From assembly GCA_913009865.1 (NCBI GenBank), contig CAJVYK010000012.1:1-21679 (forward strand): 21,679 nt of DNA, given 5' to 3'. Source of the stretch: an uncultured bacterium (lineage in GTDB: Bacteria > Planctomycetota > Phycisphaerae > Sedimentisphaerales > Anaerobacaceae). The position numbers and the translations under genes are program-made. This document shows positions 14,792-21,679 of the stretch, one piece after another. Under the pieces are notes generated by a model that searched no databases, was not told the DNA's origin, and was given only the letters and a program-made list of their open reading frames with translations. The stretch's first letter is position 1. The number at the start of each line of letters is the position of its first letter.

Positions 14792-14792
14792 T

Positions 14793-15035
14793 ATGTGTTT
14801 GGCGATACCGGCAAGGATAGTGGAGTTGGAGGCGGACAGGGCGGTTGTTGACGCTATGGGCAACTGCTTCCGAGCTAAAACCACGCTGCTGCCAGAAGCC
14901 AAATTAGGGGATTTGGTGCTGGTGCACGCCGGTTTTGCCATCTCGCTTGTCGATGAAGAAGAGGCAAAAAAGACCTGGCATCTCATCGCCGAAATCAATA
15001 ATTTCAAGGAAACGCAGGATAAGGTTTCAGGATAG
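14793..15035 (+). CDS. hypC: Hydrogenase assembly chaperone HypC
   Basis: An 80-residue HypC/HybG-family chaperone that binds HypD and then carries the Fe(CN)2CO group to the hydrogenase large subunit. I place the start at 14793, giving MCLAIPARIVE. The family requires the second-position cysteine to be exposed after Met removal, so an in-frame ATG 42 nt earlier (14751) must be wrong. AVVDAMGNCFRAKTTLLPE and GDLVLVHAGFAISLVDEEEA are the conserved beta-barrel and C-terminal motifs. Only a weak GAGAG precedes the ATG. It is followed by hypD after 2 nt. Confidence 0.95.
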   Translation: MCLAIPARIVELEADRAVVDAMGNCFRAKTTLLPEAKLGDLVLVHAGFAISLVDEEEAKKTWHLIAEINNFKETQDKVSG

Positions 15036-15037
15036 AG

Positions 15038-16117
15038 ATGTTAGAGAGAATTTATAAAGCGCAGCTTCTTTGCGATACGGCCTGCAAGACGCTGGGCCGG
15101 CAAATCAATATAATGGAGGTCTGTGGTACTCATACGGTCTCTATTTTCCGCAACGGTATAAGGTCAACTTTGCCTAAAAAATTAAAACTTTTATCCGGGC
15201 CGGGCTGTCCGGTTTGTGTTACCGACACCGGCTATATTGATACCGTTCTGCAGTTAGCCGGCCGCGATGATTGCTTGATTGCTACTTATGGCGATATGAT
15301 TCGGGTTCCGGGCAAAGGCGGGTCGCTCGAAACAAAGCAGCCAAGTGACAATATCAGGATTGTTCTAAGCAGCGAAGATGCTTTGCAATTAGCCAGAGAC
15401 AATCCCCAAAAAACAGTTGTATTTGTTGCGGTCGGCTTTGAAACGACCGCACCGGCTACGGCGGTGGCGGTGAAAGAAGCGGCGGCAGGGGCTGTCGATA
15501 ATTTCTGTATTTTGAGCGGGCACAAGCTGGTTGTACCTGCGATGCGGGCACTTTTAGCTGAGAAGAACCACAATATAGATGCCTTTCTCTGTCCCGGTCA
15601 TGTCAGCGTGATAATCGGCTATGGCGCTTTTGCCGGGATTGTAGAGCGTTTCGGCCGACCGTGTGTGGTGGCCGGTTTTGAGCCGATGCAAATAATCGAA
15701 GGACTGGCCGAAATATGTCGGCAGCTCGCCGAAGGTATTGCCGAGCTAAAATCAATATACACCGCGGTGGTAACCGAACAGGGCAATACCACCGCGCAAG
15801 AAATCATCGATGAATGCTTCGAGCCGGCGGACGGCTACTGGCGGGGGCTGGGCAGGATTGAAAAAAGCACGCTGAAATTAAAAGATAAGTTCAGTCAGTT
15901 TGACGCCCTTAAACGATTTGACATAACCGAAACGCCGGGTGAGGATGTGAGCGGCTGTCGATGTGGCGAAGTGCTGTGCGGGCTGATAGAGCCGCCCGAA
16001 TGCGAGTTGTTTGGAGAAAGCTGTACGCCCCAGGCGCCGGTTGGGCCGTGTATGGTAAGCTCTGAAGGGGCCTGTGCAGCGTGGTTTAAATACGGCCGAA
16101 AGAGAAAACGTGCGTAA
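15038..16117 (+). CDS. hypD: Hydrogenase maturation protein HypD
   Basis: HypD is the iron-sulfur scaffold on which Fe, CO and two cyanides are assembled together with HypC. The 359 residues show the catalytic CGTHT motif with Cys29 and the GPGCPVC motif (Cys57, Cys60). VFVAVGFETTAPATA, LSGHKLVVPAM and CPGHVSVIIG are further family blocks. The C-terminal cysteine-rich part (GCRCGEVLCG, then SCTPQAPVGPCMVSSEGACA) coordinates the [4Fe-4S] cluster. The start lies 2 nt after the hypC stop with AGGA inside the hypC end. Its TAA overlaps the hypE ATG by one base (TAATG), so translation is probably coupled. Confidence 0.97.
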   Translation: MLERIYKAQLLCDTACKTLGRQINIMEVCGTHTVSIFRNGIRSTLPKKLKLLSGPGCPVCVTDTGYIDTVLQLAGRDDCLIATYGDMIRVPGKGGSLETKQPSDNIRIVLSSEDALQLARDNPQKTVVFVAVGFETTAPATAVAVKEAAAGAVDNFCILSGHKLVVPAMRALLAEKNHNIDAFLCPGHVSVIIGYGAFAGIVERFGRPCVVAGFEPMQIIEGLAEICRQLAEGIAELKSIYTAVVTEQGNTTAQEIIDECFEPADGYWRGLGRIEKSTLKLKDKFSQFDALKRFDITETPGEDVSGCRCGEVLCGLIEPPECELFGESCTPQAPVGPCMVSSEGACAAWFKYGRKRKRA

Positions 16118-17139
16118 TGAAAACAGAGAAGCACGATAAAATCCTGCTTGCGCACGGCGGCGGCGGCCAACTGAGCGATGAGTTAATCCGTCACACAATT
16201 CAGCCAAAACTCAAAAACGATATTCTTGCTGAACTAGGCGATTCGGCAAACCTGAATCTTACTTCGAACTCAGTCTGTTTTACCACGGACAGCTACGTCG
16301 TCAAGCCGTTGTTTTTTAACGGCGGCGATATCGGAAAGCTCGCCGTCTGCGGGACGGTAAATGATTTAGCTGTCGCCGGCGCAAAGCCGATTGCCCTGTC
16401 TTTGGCACTGATAATCGAAACAGGTTTCAAGTTTGAACTGCTGGAAAAGATTTTAGACGGTATCAGCCGGGCAGCTAAGGAAAACGATGTTAATATTGTC
16501 ACCGGCGATACCAAGACGGTCGAAGCTGGTGCAGTCGATAAGATTTTTATAAATACAGCGGGGATTGGAGAGCGATTGGCCGGCGTGGATTTAGGGTTTG
16601 ATAAAATTGCGGTCGGAGATAAAATAATTATCAGTGGCACAATCGGCGACCACGGGATGACTATTATCTCACAGCGAGAGGGCTTAAAATTCCAATCACA
16701 ATTGAAAAGCGACTGTGCGGGCCTGGCTAAGCTAACCTGTCAATTGCTTCAAAACAACAGCGGAGTAAAGTTTATGCGGGACCCGACCCGCGGCGGATTG
16801 GCTGCGACGCTTAACGAAATCTCAAGAGCGACCGGCCTGAGTATTGAAATTAACGAAGCTAAGATACCGGTCAATCCGGCGGTGCAGGCGGTAGCCGATA
16901 TGCTCGGCTTTGACGTACTCAATATCGCAAACGAGGGCAAATTCGCTGCCGTAGTCTCGCCGGAATCGGCTGATAATTGCCTGAATATTTGCAAAAATAA
17001 TCGGCTGGGTAAACAGGCGGGTATAATCGGCGAGATTATAGAAACCTGCGATGTACCTGTGGTGGAAATAAAAACCAGAATCGGCGGCAGGAGAATCGTC
17101 CAGATGCCGTACGGAAGCCAGCTTCCGAGGATATGCTGA
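16117..17139 (+). CDS. hypE: Hydrogenase maturation protein HypE, cyanide carrier
   Basis: HypE is an AIR-synthase/PurM-like ATPase that dehydrates its own carbamoylated C-terminal cysteine to a thiocyanate and passes CN to the HypC-HypD iron. At 340 residues it has the family length. It starts with ILLAHGGGGQLSDELI, with FTTDSYVVKPLFFNGGDIG, VTGDTKTVE and FMRDPTRGGLAATLNEI as ATP-binding and fold motifs. The chain ends PRIC, with the essential terminal Cys340 intact. Its start overlaps the hypD stop, and its TGA overlaps the hypA ATG by one base (TGATG). Confidence 0.97.
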   Translation: MKTEKHDKILLAHGGGGQLSDELIRHTIQPKLKNDILAELGDSANLNLTSNSVCFTTDSYVVKPLFFNGGDIGKLAVCGTVNDLAVAGAKPIALSLALIIETGFKFELLEKILDGISRAAKENDVNIVTGDTKTVEAGAVDKIFINTAGIGERLAGVDLGFDKIAVGDKIIISGTIGDHGMTIISQREGLKFQSQLKSDCAGLAKLTCQLLQNNSGVKFMRDPTRGGLAATLNEISRATGLSIEINEAKIPVNPAVQAVADMLGFDVLNIANEGKFAAVVSPESADNCLNICKNNRLGKQAGIIGEIIETCDVPVVEIKTRIGGRRIVQMPYGSQLPRIC

Positions 17140-17495
17140 TGCACGAAACAATGGTGGCGCAGAGTCTGCTGGCGGCAATTTCAAGTGAAGCTGACAGACA
17201 AAATGCAAGGCCTGTCGGCGCAAAAATCAGTTGCGGAACCTTTGACGCCATCAATGACGAGATACTTTGTTTTGCTTTCGAGGCCGTGGCCAAAGGTACG
17301 AGATGCGAAGGTGTGAAATTGGAAATAGAACATAAGCCGATACGGTGCCGGTGCAGGGATTGTGACCGAAACTTCGACTTTGAGCTGCCTTCTCCGATAT
17401 GTCCGGAGTGCGGCAGCGGGAAGTTCGAACTATTGCCCGATGCGCCTTTGGTGCTGGAGACAATAGAATTTCAAACGGAGCGGCACAATGTATAA
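17139..17495 (+). CDS. hypA: Nickel metallochaperone HypA
   Basis: HypA delivers nickel to the hydrogenase large subunit together with HypB. I start it at the ATG at 17139, giving MHET: the family needs a free Met1-His2-Glu3 to bind nickel, so the ATG two codons earlier (17133) would disable it. The resulting length, 118 residues, is typical. The zinc site is CRDC (Cys72/Cys75) with CPEC (Cys88/Cys91), followed by GSGKFELLP. ISCGTFDAIND is the usual internal strand region. It overlaps hypE by one base and hypB by eight, in line with translational coupling. Confidence 0.95.
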   Translation: MHETMVAQSLLAAISSEADRQNARPVGAKISCGTFDAINDEILCFAFEAVAKGTRCEGVKLEIEHKPIRCRCRDCDRNFDFELPSPICPECGSGKFELLPDAPLVLETIEFQTERHNV

Positions 17496-18156
17496 AGTTG
17501 ATATCGGCAGGAAAATTCTTATTGCAAACGAAGAATACGCTCTTAAAAACAGCCGGTTTTTAGCTGAGCGGAAAAAGTTGTGCCTGAATATGATATCGTC
17601 TCCCGGCTCCGGCAAGACTACAATTCTGATAAGGACGATAAGCGAATTGAAGGATAAAATCAAAATCGGTGTTATCGAAGGTGACATTCAAACCGATATT
17701 GACGCTGAAAAAATCAGAGCCGTCACGTCGGCGGTGGTTCAGATAAACACCAACGGCTCATGCCATTTATCAGCGGCTCAGGTAAGCGGTGCATTAGAGA
17801 ATTTGCCCGCCGACGATTTGGATTTGATTTTTATAGAGAACGTGGGCAATCTGGTTTGTCCATCGGCTTTTGAATTGGGCGAGGCCGGCAAGATAGTCGT
17901 GCTTTCAGTTGCGGAAGGTGATGACAAGCCGGTAAAGTATCCTTCCATTTTTGCAAAGTCAAAAGTGCTGCTCATAAATAAAATTGATATGTTAGGGACA
18001 GAAGTGCAGGTGGATTTCCGTATCGAAAGAGTGAAAGCTGATGCACTCAAATTAAATAAGAGTATCGAAATTTTTCCAATATCGGCTAAAACCGGTGAAG
18101 GTATGAGCGGTTGGTACGAGTGGTTGACAGAGTCGGTTGGGAATCTGCGATTATGA
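17488..18156 (+). CDS. hypB: Nickel-inserting GTPase HypB
   Basis: HypB is the SIMIBI-class GTPase that drives nickel insertion with HypA. The 222 residues contain Walker A SSPGSGKTT (37-45), VIEGDIQTDID (62-72), the metal site Cys92-His93 in NTNGSCHLSA, ENVGNLVCP with Cys124, and the guanine-specificity motif NKID. The N-terminal CXXCGC high-affinity nickel site and His-rich stretch of E. coli- or Bradyrhizobium-type HypB are absent, so nickel storage by HypB is not expected. It is the last gene of the hyp cluster and is followed by an intrinsic-terminator-like hairpin. Confidence 0.96.
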   Translation: MYKVDIGRKILIANEEYALKNSRFLAERKKLCLNMISSPGSGKTTILIRTISELKDKIKIGVIEGDIQTDIDAEKIRAVTSAVVQINTNGSCHLSAAQVSGALENLPADDLDLIFIENVGNLVCPSAFELGEAGKIVVLSVAEGDDKPVKYPSIFAKSKVLLINKIDMLGTEVQVDFRIERVKADALKLNKSIEIFPISAKTGEGMSGWYEWLTESVGNLRL

Positions 18157-18190
18157 CCGAATATTTTTTAAATGTTTGTTCTTGACGGGC

Positions 18191-18217
18191 AGGGCCAAAT
18201 TGGTTTTATTTGGCCTT
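18191..18217 (+). terminator. Hairpin terminator after hypB
   Basis: AGGGCCAAAT (18191-18200) pairs with ATTTGGCCTT (18208-18217) around a 7-nt loop TGGTTTT. This 10-bp stem contains one G-U pair. The tract after it is only moderately T-rich (GTTGT), so termination may be partial. It lies 35 nt after the hypB stop. Confidence 0.65.
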
Positions 18218-18232
18218 GTTGTAAATGAAGGC

Positions 18233-18266
18233 TGGAGGGCGGAATTGAGGGATGGAGGGCGGAATT
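18233..18266. repeat. Tandem pair TGGAGGGCGGAATT
   Basis: Two exact copies of a 14-nt sequence (18233-18246 and 18253-18266) with a 20-nt period, upstream of the TPR lipoprotein gene. They overlap a possible promoter, so the pair could be an operator, or simply a short duplication. Confidence 0.7.
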
Positions 18267-18273
18267 ATAGAAT
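18245..18273 (+). promoter_or_regulatory. Possible promoter of the TPR lipoprotein gene
   Basis: TTGAGG (18245-18250), a 17-nt spacer and TAGAAT (18268-18273). The second copy of the 14-nt direct repeat fills the spacer. The leader to the ATG would be about 80 nt. Consensus match only. Confidence 0.4.
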
Positions 18274-18359
18274 GGGGCAAATGGGACAGTTATGGCTGTT
18301 TGTGAGTTAAGTTCTGAATCCTGGAGAAAGACCGGATTTGGGGGCGAAAGGAGACCGTT

Positions 18360-19148
18360 ATGGCAAGGGTAATTTTGACCGCAGTGCTCGTGGTATTGTT
18401 GAACGTATTGGTTGGCTGCAGTGGGGTTGACAGCGGCAGAGGCCAGCTTGTGCCGGCTCGCAATAAATCATTGCCCGGGAGGGTGGCGGCGATCAAGGTT
18501 GCCACGCCGGGCGAGACGGATATTGTCGAGCAGATGGCGGTCAATCGGCAGGCGTATCGGCAGGGTCTTAAGTCGCTGGTAGAGTATTACACCAAAACAG
18601 GCAACAATTTGAAATTGAGGTGGGCTAAAAAAGAGTTGGCGGCGCTGGATACTATGCCCCAATATAACTACATTATCGAGGCCAGTCTGGCGGGGCCGAA
18701 TTTGAAAGCGAGCGTTTCAATTCCTGAAGCTGACGTGCTCTATGAGGACGCTTTAAGGCTCGAAAAGAAGGGCGGGAAACTGCTCGTCATTAAAGATAAT
18801 GATTTACTGCGGCTGGCCCTGGATAAATATAATCAACTGATAAGGAAACATCCTTCCAGCGATAAGATTGACGATGCGGCATACAGGGCCGGTGGAATTT
18901 ATGAACATTTCAAGGACTATACGATAGCGCTTCTGTACTACCAGAGGGCCTATCAGTGGGACCCCGAGACCAGTCTGCCCGCCAAGTTCAGGGCGGCGTA
19001 TATTCTGGATATACGCCTGCACCGCAGAGCGGAGGCGCTGGAGCTTTATCGGCAGGTTGCCAAGGAAAAGGTTGGTTCTGAGAAACAGATAGAATTTGCA
19101 GAAAAGCGAATTGTGGAGTTTACCAAAAGCGATGAAGGTGAGCATTAG
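18360..19148 (+). CDS. TPR-containing lipoprotein
   Basis: A 262-residue exported protein with a lipoprotein signal peptide (hydrophobic 5-17, lipobox VLVGC, lipidated Cys20). The C-terminal half (about 120-250) is a run of helix-turn-helix TPR-like repeats: ALDKYNQLIRKHPSS, AAYRAGGIYEHFKDYTIA and AEALELYRQVAKEK. This arrangement recalls BamD/YbgF-type envelope lipoproteins that act as protein scaffolds at the outer membrane. The middle (75-115) lacks recognisable features. The ATG has a strong AAGGAGA site 6-7 nt upstream. It appears monocistronic, with a tandem direct repeat and promoter candidate before it and a strong terminator after it. The exact role is unknown. Confidence 0.88.
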   Translation: MARVILTAVLVVLLNVLVGCSGVDSGRGQLVPARNKSLPGRVAAIKVATPGETDIVEQMAVNRQAYRQGLKSLVEYYTKTGNNLKLRWAKKELAALDTMPQYNYIIEASLAGPNLKASVSIPEADVLYEDALRLEKKGGKLLVIKDNDLLRLALDKYNQLIRKHPSSDKIDDAAYRAGGIYEHFKDYTIALLYYQRAYQWDPETSLPAKFRAAYILDIRLHRRAEALELYRQVAKEKVGSEKQIEFAEKRIVEFTKSDEGEH

Positions 19149-19190
19149 TCTCAAAGCAAATTTGAGATAAAGTTCTTTGCGGTAAAGTAT

Positions 19191-19222
19191 CAGGCCTGGC
19201 TGGATGTCAGGCCTGTTTTTTT
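19191..19222 (+). terminator. Strong intrinsic terminator
   Basis: CAGGCCTG (19191-19198) and its identical self-complementary copy (19208-19215) form an 8-bp GC-rich stem around a 9-nt loop, followed by seven T (19216-19222). It ends the TPR lipoprotein transcript and stops only 9 nt before the tilS ATG. Confidence 0.92.
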
Positions 19223-19231
19223 GCATAGATA

Positions 19232-20683
19232 ATGTTAGTGGAATTTGAAAAAAACATAGCTGATTTTATTAAGGCAAACCAGCTCTTCGGGCCGACGGCT
19301 AAGGTTCTGTTAGCCGTTTCCGGCGGAGCTGATTCGACGGCTCTTTTATATGTGATGCGGGCGCTGAAGGCTGAGGGCGTTTTTAGCGGGCGGCTTATCG
19401 TCGCTCATATAAATCATCAGTTAAGAGGTTCGCAAGCTAAGCTGGATGAAGATTTTGTTATAACACAGGCCCGCAACCTGAACTTACCGGTAGTGACGAG
19501 GCGGCTGGACGTGCGCGGCTTTGCCCGTAAAAATAAACTGTCAATTGAGACAGCGGCTCGCAAATTGCGGATTGAGAGCTTGCTGGATATCGCAAAGGCC
19601 AACAATTGCAACTGTATAGCGACAGCCCATCAGAAAAACGACAATGCCGAAACCATTCTGCAGCGATTGGCTCGCGGGACGGGCTTTCGCGGCCTTGGGG
19701 GTATCTGGCCGGCAAAAATTTTTGCAGGCAAATTTAAGTTTGTAAGGCCATTGCTTTGTGTCAGCCGGAATGAAGTTATAGAGTATTTAAAAGAGCGGAA
19801 CCTTAAATGGCGGATTGACCGGACAAATGAGGATTGCAGGTACAGGCGAAACTATATTCGGCATCGGCTGATACCGGCATTACAGCAGCGGTGCAGCGGC
19901 TCTATTGTAGAGCAATTATCCGGGCTGGCTCAATCCGCCCGCAGGTTCCATAGTATGGTTTGCAGCAGCGCCGGGAAAGTTTGGCCGGGGTTGGCTGATT
20001 GTGCCGGTGAAAAAGTGAAGCTGGAGTTAAAGATATTTTCAGCTCAGCCCGAACCGGTAAAGATTGAACTTCTCCGTCGAAGTTTGGCTCGCTTAGGCAG
20101 CGGGGAAAGAAATTTGACACAGCAGCACTTCAGGAGAATACTGCAATTAGCGGAGCAAAATATCGGTGGTAAGAAAATCGAATTGCCGGATGGATTTGTG
20201 GTTTGGCGCGAATATGAAAAATTGATTTTTGCCCGGGCTGATAGAACCTTAAATCCAGATGAGCAAATCGTGGAAAGTCTAAAAGTGGAAGTTCCGGGGA
20301 AGACGAGATTTGGCAATTATCTTATAGAGGCAGCTATTTTTGATTCCGAGCAGATTGATATGGAGAAACTCAAAACTCAAAACTCAAAACTCAAAACTGT
20401 TGAGCGGTTTGATTTGGATAAGGTTAAGCTGCCGCTGGCAGTGCGTTTTCGCCGGGCGGGGGACAGGTTTTGGCCTTTGGGGCTGACCGGGGAAAAAAGG
20501 ATAGGTAAATTCCTGACTGCTGCGAAAGTGCCGCTGCAATTACGCCGGAAATCACTTGTTGTTACTGATAGCGAAAAAATAATCTGGCTTTGGCCGATTA
20601 GAATGTGTGAACAGGCTAAAATTATCAGCAGTAGTCGAAAAATCCTTCAATTGAAAATAACCGATACCAACCTGGCACATTAG
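19232..20683 (+). CDS. tilS: tRNA(Ile)-lysidine synthetase
   Basis: TilS attaches lysine to C34 of tRNA-Ile(CAU) so that it reads AUA; the enzyme is usually essential. The 483 residues contain the PP-loop SGGADST (30-36), HINHQLRG, ETAARKLR and ATAHQKNDNAETILQRL in the N-terminal ATPase domain. VSRNEVIEYLKERN and the DRTNEDCRYRRNYIRHRLIP motif mark the end of that domain. The C-terminal TilS domain has VRFRRAGDRFWPLG and IGKFLTAAKVPLQLRR. The start at 19232 has no Shine-Dalgarno and is just past the preceding terminator, but a later start would leave too little sequence before the PP-loop. Residues 380-389 (LKTQNSKLKT) come from a 7-nt microsatellite lying in the linker before the last domain. 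Confidence 0.96.
   Translation: MLVEFEKNIADFIKANQLFGPTAKVLLAVSGGADSTALLYVMRALKAEGVFSGRLIVAHINHQLRGSQAKLDEDFVITQARNLNLPVVTRRLDVRGFARKNKLSIETAARKLRIESLLDIAKANNCNCIATAHQKNDNAETILQRLARGTGFRGLGGIWPAKIFAGKFKFVRPLLCVSRNEVIEYLKERNLKWRIDRTNEDCRYRRNYIRHRLIPALQQRCSGSIVEQLSGLAQSARRFHSMVCSSAGKVWPGLADCAGEKVKLELKIFSAQPEPVKIELLRRSLARLGSGERNLTQQHFRRILQLAEQNIGGKKIELPDGFVVWREYEKLIFARADRTLNPDEQIVESLKVEVPGKTRFGNYLIEAAIFDSEQIDMEKLKTQNSKLKTVERFDLDKVKLPLAVRFRRAGDRFWPLGLTGEKRIGKFLTAAKVPLQLRRKSLVVTDSEKIIWLWPIRMCEQAKIISSSRKILQLKITDTNLAH
20369..20398 (+). repeat. Heptanucleotide microsatellite inside tilS
   Basis: Four perfect CTCAAAA units (20369-20396) plus CT, read directly. The tract codes for LKTQNSKLKT in frame. 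Gain or loss of one unit would shift the frame. The wording resembles the intergenic A/T-rich repeats of the window. Confidence 0.95.
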
Positions 20684-20820
20684 CCCGGTGTGAGCGGAAC
20701 GATACCATTTTCGGCGATTGTTTTGAGGGAATTTGCTTGACATAACGGCGCCGGTCGAGAAAAATACAAGCTAAACGAAGCCGGTATGAAAACAATAAGA
20801 AAGAACAAGGGGAAAGTAAC

Positions 20821-21679
20821 ATGAGCATACTCGATTACACGCGACGGGATTTTTTGAAGGGTATAGGGCTGGGTGCGGCGGCACTGGCCGTGCCGCGGGG
20901 ACTGTTTGCGGGCGAGCCCTGCACCAGAGCGGTACAGGGCGAGGCGTCTGAGGATAAGCCCAATATCATCCTAATTTTGGCCGACGATATTGGCTACGGC
21001 GACCTGAGCTGTTACGGCAACAAGGTTGTTGCCACGCCGAACATTGATGCCCTGGCAAAAGGCGGGATGCGGTTTACGGACTTCCATTCCAACAGCCCGG
21101 TGTGCAGCCCGACCCGTGCGGCGCTTTTGACGGGACGCTACCAGCAGCGATGTGACGTTGCGAGTCTCAAGGGCTTTGCATCCAAAGGGCCCCGGAAAAA
21201 AGGACTGGCACAGAAAGAAGTTACCTTCGCCGAGGTTCTCAAAACAGCCGGATACACTACCGCTATGTTTGGCAAGTGGCACCTGGGCTATCAGCCAAAG
21301 TTCAACCCGACAAAGCAGGGTTTCGATGTGTTCCGCGGCTATGTCGGTGGAAACATTGACTATCATTCACATATTGACTTGGCCGGCGAAGAGGACTGGT
21401 GGGACGGTACCCGTAAAATCACCGAGACCGGCTACGTTACCGACCTGATTACCAAGCACGCTGTACGATTCATTGAAGAACACAAGGACGAGCCGTTTTG
21501 TCTGTATCTGCCGCACGGAGCGGTGCACTTCCCCTATCAGGGCCGTAATGACCCGCCCTGTCGGGGCCCGAATGCAGTTTACGATAAGCTCCACGACAGG
21601 AACGGCCGCAAGGACAGGCGAGGTGCGTACAAGGAAATGACCGAGGTGATGGACGAGAGCGTTGGCAGGGTTGTCGAAA
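20821..21679 (+). CDS. Tat-exported S1-family sulfatase, 3' end outside window
   Basis: The frame runs from the ATG at 20821 without a stop to the right edge; 286 residues are visible. The signal peptide carries a twin-arginine motif (TRRDFLKGIGLGAAAL), so the protein is exported folded. The type I sulfatase domain starts with PNIILILADDIGYGDLSCYG, whose Asp55 and Asp56 bind calcium. It continues with VCSPTRAALLTGRY, where Cys95 is the residue converted to formylglycine (CSPTR, a variant of CxPSR). GKWHLG (Lys/His of the active site) and the FDVFRGYVGG region follow. It would cleave sulfate esters from polysaccharides in the periplasm; the substrate cannot be told from this part. AAGGGGA precedes the ATG. 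A TTGACA at 20737-20742 could be a -35 box, but no good -10 is seen. Confidence 0.95.
   Translation, partial: MSILDYTRRDFLKGIGLGAAALAVPRGLFAGEPCTRAVQGEASEDKPNIILILADDIGYGDLSCYGNKVVATPNIDALAKGGMRFTDFHSNSPVCSPTRAALLTGRYQQRCDVASLKGFASKGPRKKGLAQKEVTFAEVLKTAGYTTAMFGKWHLGYQPKFNPTKQGFDVFRGYVGGNIDYHSHIDLAGEEDWWDGTRKITETGYVTDLITKHAVRFIEEHKDEPFCLYLPHGAVHFPYQGRNDPPCRGPNAVYDKLHDRNGRKDRRGAYKEMTEVMDESVGRVVE

Noticed and set aside
14751..14792. N-terminal extension of HypC from an upstream ATG
   Set aside because: It would bury the essential Cys2 of HypC, and the extension is encoded by repeat DNA.
17133..17138. Two-codon-longer start of HypA (MLMHE)
   Set aside because: Nickel binding needs His at position 2 after the initiator Met, and the ATG at 17139 gives the canonical MHE.

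Overview
The window reads as chromosomal DNA of a moderate-GC anaerobic or facultatively anaerobic Gram-negative bacterium. My best guess is a planctomycete of the Phycisphaerae/Sedimentisphaerales type. The reasons are a Tat-exported S1 sulfatase, a divergent GspE/PilB ATPase with its own membrane segments, envelope lipoproteins, a formate-dependent folate C1 pair, a full [NiFe]-hydrogenase maturation set, tRNAs without encoded CCA, and gaps packed with short palindromic or A/T-rich dispersed repeats. This is inference: no rRNA or classical marker lies in the window.

Layout. 1-1190 is the 3' part of a CsgG/FlgT-like envelope protein, convergent with a small glycine-zipper lipoprotein (1205-1432, minus). 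A divergent promoter pair separates that gene from dapB (lysine/meso-DAP synthesis), which is convergent with a CPBP-family membrane protease. murA (peptidoglycan precursor synthesis) follows. 4723-6663 is the accessory-looking part: nested palindromic repeats, a membrane-anchored protein with a HEPN-like R-x4-H motif, and an array of ten 21-bp units that encodes an alanine/basic heptad helix. 6664-9632 is a minus-strand group, tRNA-Tyr(GTA)-fhs-folD, for formate activation and methylene-THF chemistry, with an inverted-repeat element between fhs and folD.

9633-12151 holds a structured leader, the GspE/PilB-like ATPase and a CvpA-like membrane protein, followed by tRNA-Ala(GGC) on the minus strand. 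12406-18156 is the hyp cluster in the order F-C-D-E-A-B. The hypC-D-E-A-B genes abut or overlap, and an intrinsic terminator closes the cluster. Together they build the Fe(CN)2CO centre (HypF carbamoyl transfer, HypE cyanide carrier, HypC/HypD scaffold) and insert nickel (HypA/HypB). No hydrogenase structural gene is in view.

18360-20683 carries a TPR lipoprotein with a strong terminator and then tilS (tRNA-Ile lysidine synthetase), which contains an in-frame 7-nt microsatellite. The window ends inside a Tat-exported sulfatase (20821 to the edge).

No complete novel multi-gene system is evident. The best candidates for new biology are the HEPN-like membrane protein, the 21-bp/heptad array, the alternatively pairing leader of the GspE gene, the tilS microsatellite, and the nested mini-inserts in intergenic repeats.
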